Shown piece after piece: positions 30,846 to 32,084 of a stretch of DNA of 32,084 nt. Location: contig NZ_FOEF01000041.1 of NCBI RefSeq assembly GCF_900110575.1, positions 1 to 32,084 of the forward strand. The letters run 5' to 3'. How positions within the stretch are numbered: the stretch's first letter is position 1; the number at the start of each line of letters is the position of its first letter. A program made the position numbers and the translations under genes. The notes under the pieces are model-generated. The model was not told the origin of the DNA. It was given only the letters and a program-made list of their open reading frames with translations, and made no database searches. Origin of the DNA: Amycolatopsis saalfeldensis. GTDB lineage: Bacteria > Actinomycetota > Actinomycetes > Mycobacteriales > Pseudonocardiaceae.

Positions 30846-31289
30846 ATGGGCGACGAGCGGCGGGTTGATCTAGGGGTGTCGTTGTTCATCCCGTATCGGT
30901 ATATGGAGGACCGGATTTTCCGGGCTCTGCAGGATGCGGGGTTTGATGACTGGACTCTTGCGCAGTGTCGGGTGTTTCAGCGTGTGGCTGCGGAGGGTTC
31001 GCGTTTGACGGATCTTGCTGATCAGGCGCAGATGAGTAAGCAGAGTGCTGGTGTGCTGGTTGATCAGCTGGAGCGGCTTGGTTATGTCCGCCGGGTTCCG
31101 GATCCGGTGGATGGTCGTGCGCGGTTGATTGTGATCGAGCAGCGTGGCCGGCGGGCGGTCGAGGTGGTCGCGGCGACCCTGGGCGAGATCCTGTCGGAGT
31201 GGAAGGCCTATCTGGGTACCCGTAATTTCGCGTTGCTGCAGCAGATTCTGGAGCAGTTGCGCGAGATCACCGACCCGTACGCGCGGTAA
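30846..31289 (+). CDS. MarR-family regulator
   Basis: A 147-residue winged-helix protein: DDWTLAQCRVFQRVAAEGSRLTDLADQAQMSKQSAGVLVDQLERLGYVRRVPDPVDGRARLIVIEQRG covers helix-turn-helix and wing (about residues 30-100). ATG 30846 is chosen; GTG 30822 is in frame with no better ribosome site. The first two thirds use G/T-ending codons much more than neighbouring genes, as in the 5' part of hxlA. It is divergent from the SDR at 29914 (155-bp AT-containing gap, with TTGATCA near 30715) and upstream of the NmrA-like gene; it may control either. Confidence 0.88.
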   Translation: MGDERRVDLGVSLFIPYRYMEDRIFRALQDAGFDDWTLAQCRVFQRVAAEGSRLTDLADQAQMSKQSAGVLVDQLERLGYVRRVPDPVDGRARLIVIEQRGRRAVEVVAATLGEILSEWKAYLGTRNFALLQQILEQLREITDPYAR

Positions 31290-31327
31290 GCCTGCCCGGT
31301 CGTCTCGGGGTGGGGTGCGGCACGGCC

Positions 31328-31371
31328 TTGACGTGGTCAGCTTCATTGACTATATTGTCAATGAAGCTGAC
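31328..31371 (+). promoter_or_regulatory. Promoter with a perfect 15-6-15 operator palindrome
   Basis: TTGACG (31328-31333), 17 bp, then TATATT (31351-31356) is a near-consensus sigma-70-type promoter. A perfect inverted repeat, GTCAGCTTCATTGAC (31336-31350) and GTCAATGAAGCTGAC (31357-31371), has the -10 hexamer as its 6-bp centre, so a bound repressor would block the promoter fully. It lies 37 bases upstream of the NmrA-like start. Confidence 0.8.
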
Positions 31372-31407
31372 GATGTTCGGTCGTCGGGCCGTCTTGGAGG
31401 GAACCTC

Positions 31408-32084
31408 ATGTCCACTGTCATCACCGGAGCCTCGGGCCATCTCGGCGGGCTCGTTGTCGAGCAGCTCCTGGCCGCCGGGACATCGCCGGCGCAGCTCGTG
31501 GCCACGGGCCGGGACGTCGGCGCCCTCGCCGGCCTCGCGCAGCGCGGGGTCACGGTGCGGCGCGGGGATTTCGCCGACCCGGGCACGCTGGATGCGGCGT
31601 TCGCGGGCGCGGAGGCGGTGTTGCTGGTGTCGACGACGACGGTCGGGGAGCGGTTCGCGAATGCCCGCACCGCGATCGACGCGGCGGTGCGGGCGGGGGT
31701 GTCCCGGGTCGTGTACACCAGCCTGGTCAACGCCTCGACCGCGCGGATGACCCTCGCGGGCGAGCATCACCGCACCGAGGACTATCTGCGGGGCAGCGGG
31801 GTGCCGTTCGTGATCCTGCGCAATGGCTGGTATCTGGAGAACTACACCGACCAGCTGCCGATGATCACCCGGTACCGGGCGTTGCTGGGCAGTGGGCGCG
31901 AGGGTCGGGTCAGCGGGGCCGGGCGGGCGGATCTGGCCGCGGCGGCGGTGGCGGTGCTGACGCAGGAGGGGCACCTGGGGGCGACCTATGAGCTCGGTGG
32001 GGCACCGTTCACGCTGACCGAGCTGGCGGCGACGTTCAGCGAGGTCCTGGGGACCCCGATCGTCTACCGGGATGTGTCGGTCGC
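31408..32084 (+). CDS. NmrA-like NAD(P)-binding protein (QOR2-type), 3'-truncated by the window
   Basis: Starts at ATG 31408 with TTGGAGGG upstream. The 225 visible residues begin MSTVITGASGHLGGLVVEQL, an SDR-type GxxGxxG loop, then VLLVSTTTVGERFANARTAIDAAVRAG, VYTSLVNAS, HHRTEDYLRGSG, VILRNGWYLENY, as in E. coli QorB/YtfG NAD(P)H:quinone oxidoreductase 2. The end is beyond the window. The strong palindromic promoter suggests tight induction, perhaps by quinones or electrophiles. Confidence 0.88.
   Translation, partial: MSTVITGASGHLGGLVVEQLLAAGTSPAQLVATGRDVGALAGLAQRGVTVRRGDFADPGTLDAAFAGAEAVLLVSTTTVGERFANARTAIDAAVRAGVSRVVYTSLVNASTARMTLAGEHHRTEDYLRGSGVPFVILRNGWYLENYTDQLPMITRYRALLGSGREGRVSGAGRADLAAAAVAVLTQEGHLGATYELGGAPFTLTELAATFSEVLGTPIVYRDVSV

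Noticed and set aside
1..32084. CRISPR arrays, insertion sequences, integrases, rRNA or tRNA genes
   Set aside because: No regularly spaced repeats, transposase or integrase reading frames, or structured RNA genes could be recognised on either strand.

Overview
The window is about 32 kb of very GC-rich DNA with strong third-position G/C bias, dense genes, and GTG/TTG starts behind GGAGG-type ribosome sites. It fits an actinomycete chromosome. A ribulose monophosphate (RuMP) operon, an IniR/IniB-like pair and an aromatic-catabolic cluster together suggest a Pseudonocardiaceae such as Amycolatopsis. That assignment is inference; there is no rRNA or other taxonomic marker here.

Region 1 (1-6006, + strand) is a formaldehyde-assimilating RuMP operon: hxlA, transketolase, hxlB, a GlpX-type FBPase and an ATP-type phosphofructokinase. 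Region 2 (6019-7084, - strand) holds a VOC protein and a CBS-CBS-BON protein. Region 3 (7263-10813) is a divergent pair, a large LuxR/IniR-like ATPase regulator and an IniB-N-domain protein full of Gly-Asp-Val repeats. Region 4 (10999-14137) has a TetR regulator with a clear operator, an alpha/beta hydrolase, a DUF4260 protein, a small membrane protein and a flavodoxin-fold oxidoreductase.

Region 5 (14129-26854, all + strand) is the most interesting part. It looks like one catabolic regulon for a methoxylated aromatic compound. The first operon encodes a GrdB-family protein with Cys in place of selenocysteine, two FAH-fold hydrolases, an extradiol (VOC) dioxygenase, an SMP-30 lactonase, a YciI-like protein, a flavin monooxygenase, an SDR-fold protein without its catalytic Tyr/Lys, and an AraC activator. 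The second encodes a LigM/DesA-type tetrahydrofolate (THF)-dependent O-demethylase, PurU, a divergent MetF, an unannotated 34-codon ORF and a divergent FolD. Together these could take a methyl group from an aryl ether to methyl-THF, methylene-THF, formyl-THF and formate. Both operons are preceded by the same ungapped 62-bp element (47/62 identical), which I take as the shared, probably AraC-controlled, promoter.

Region 6 (26855-29913) is a gene graveyard: three decayed genes (an NAD-dependent reductase, a hydroxyisobutyrate-dehydrogenase-like fragment, and an HSL-type esterase that has lost its nucleophile) around an intact XRE/MmyB-like regulator and an SDR-fold protein. Region 7 (29914-32084) has an intact SDR, a MarR regulator and a truncated NmrA-like gene whose promoter is covered by a perfect 15-6-15 palindrome.
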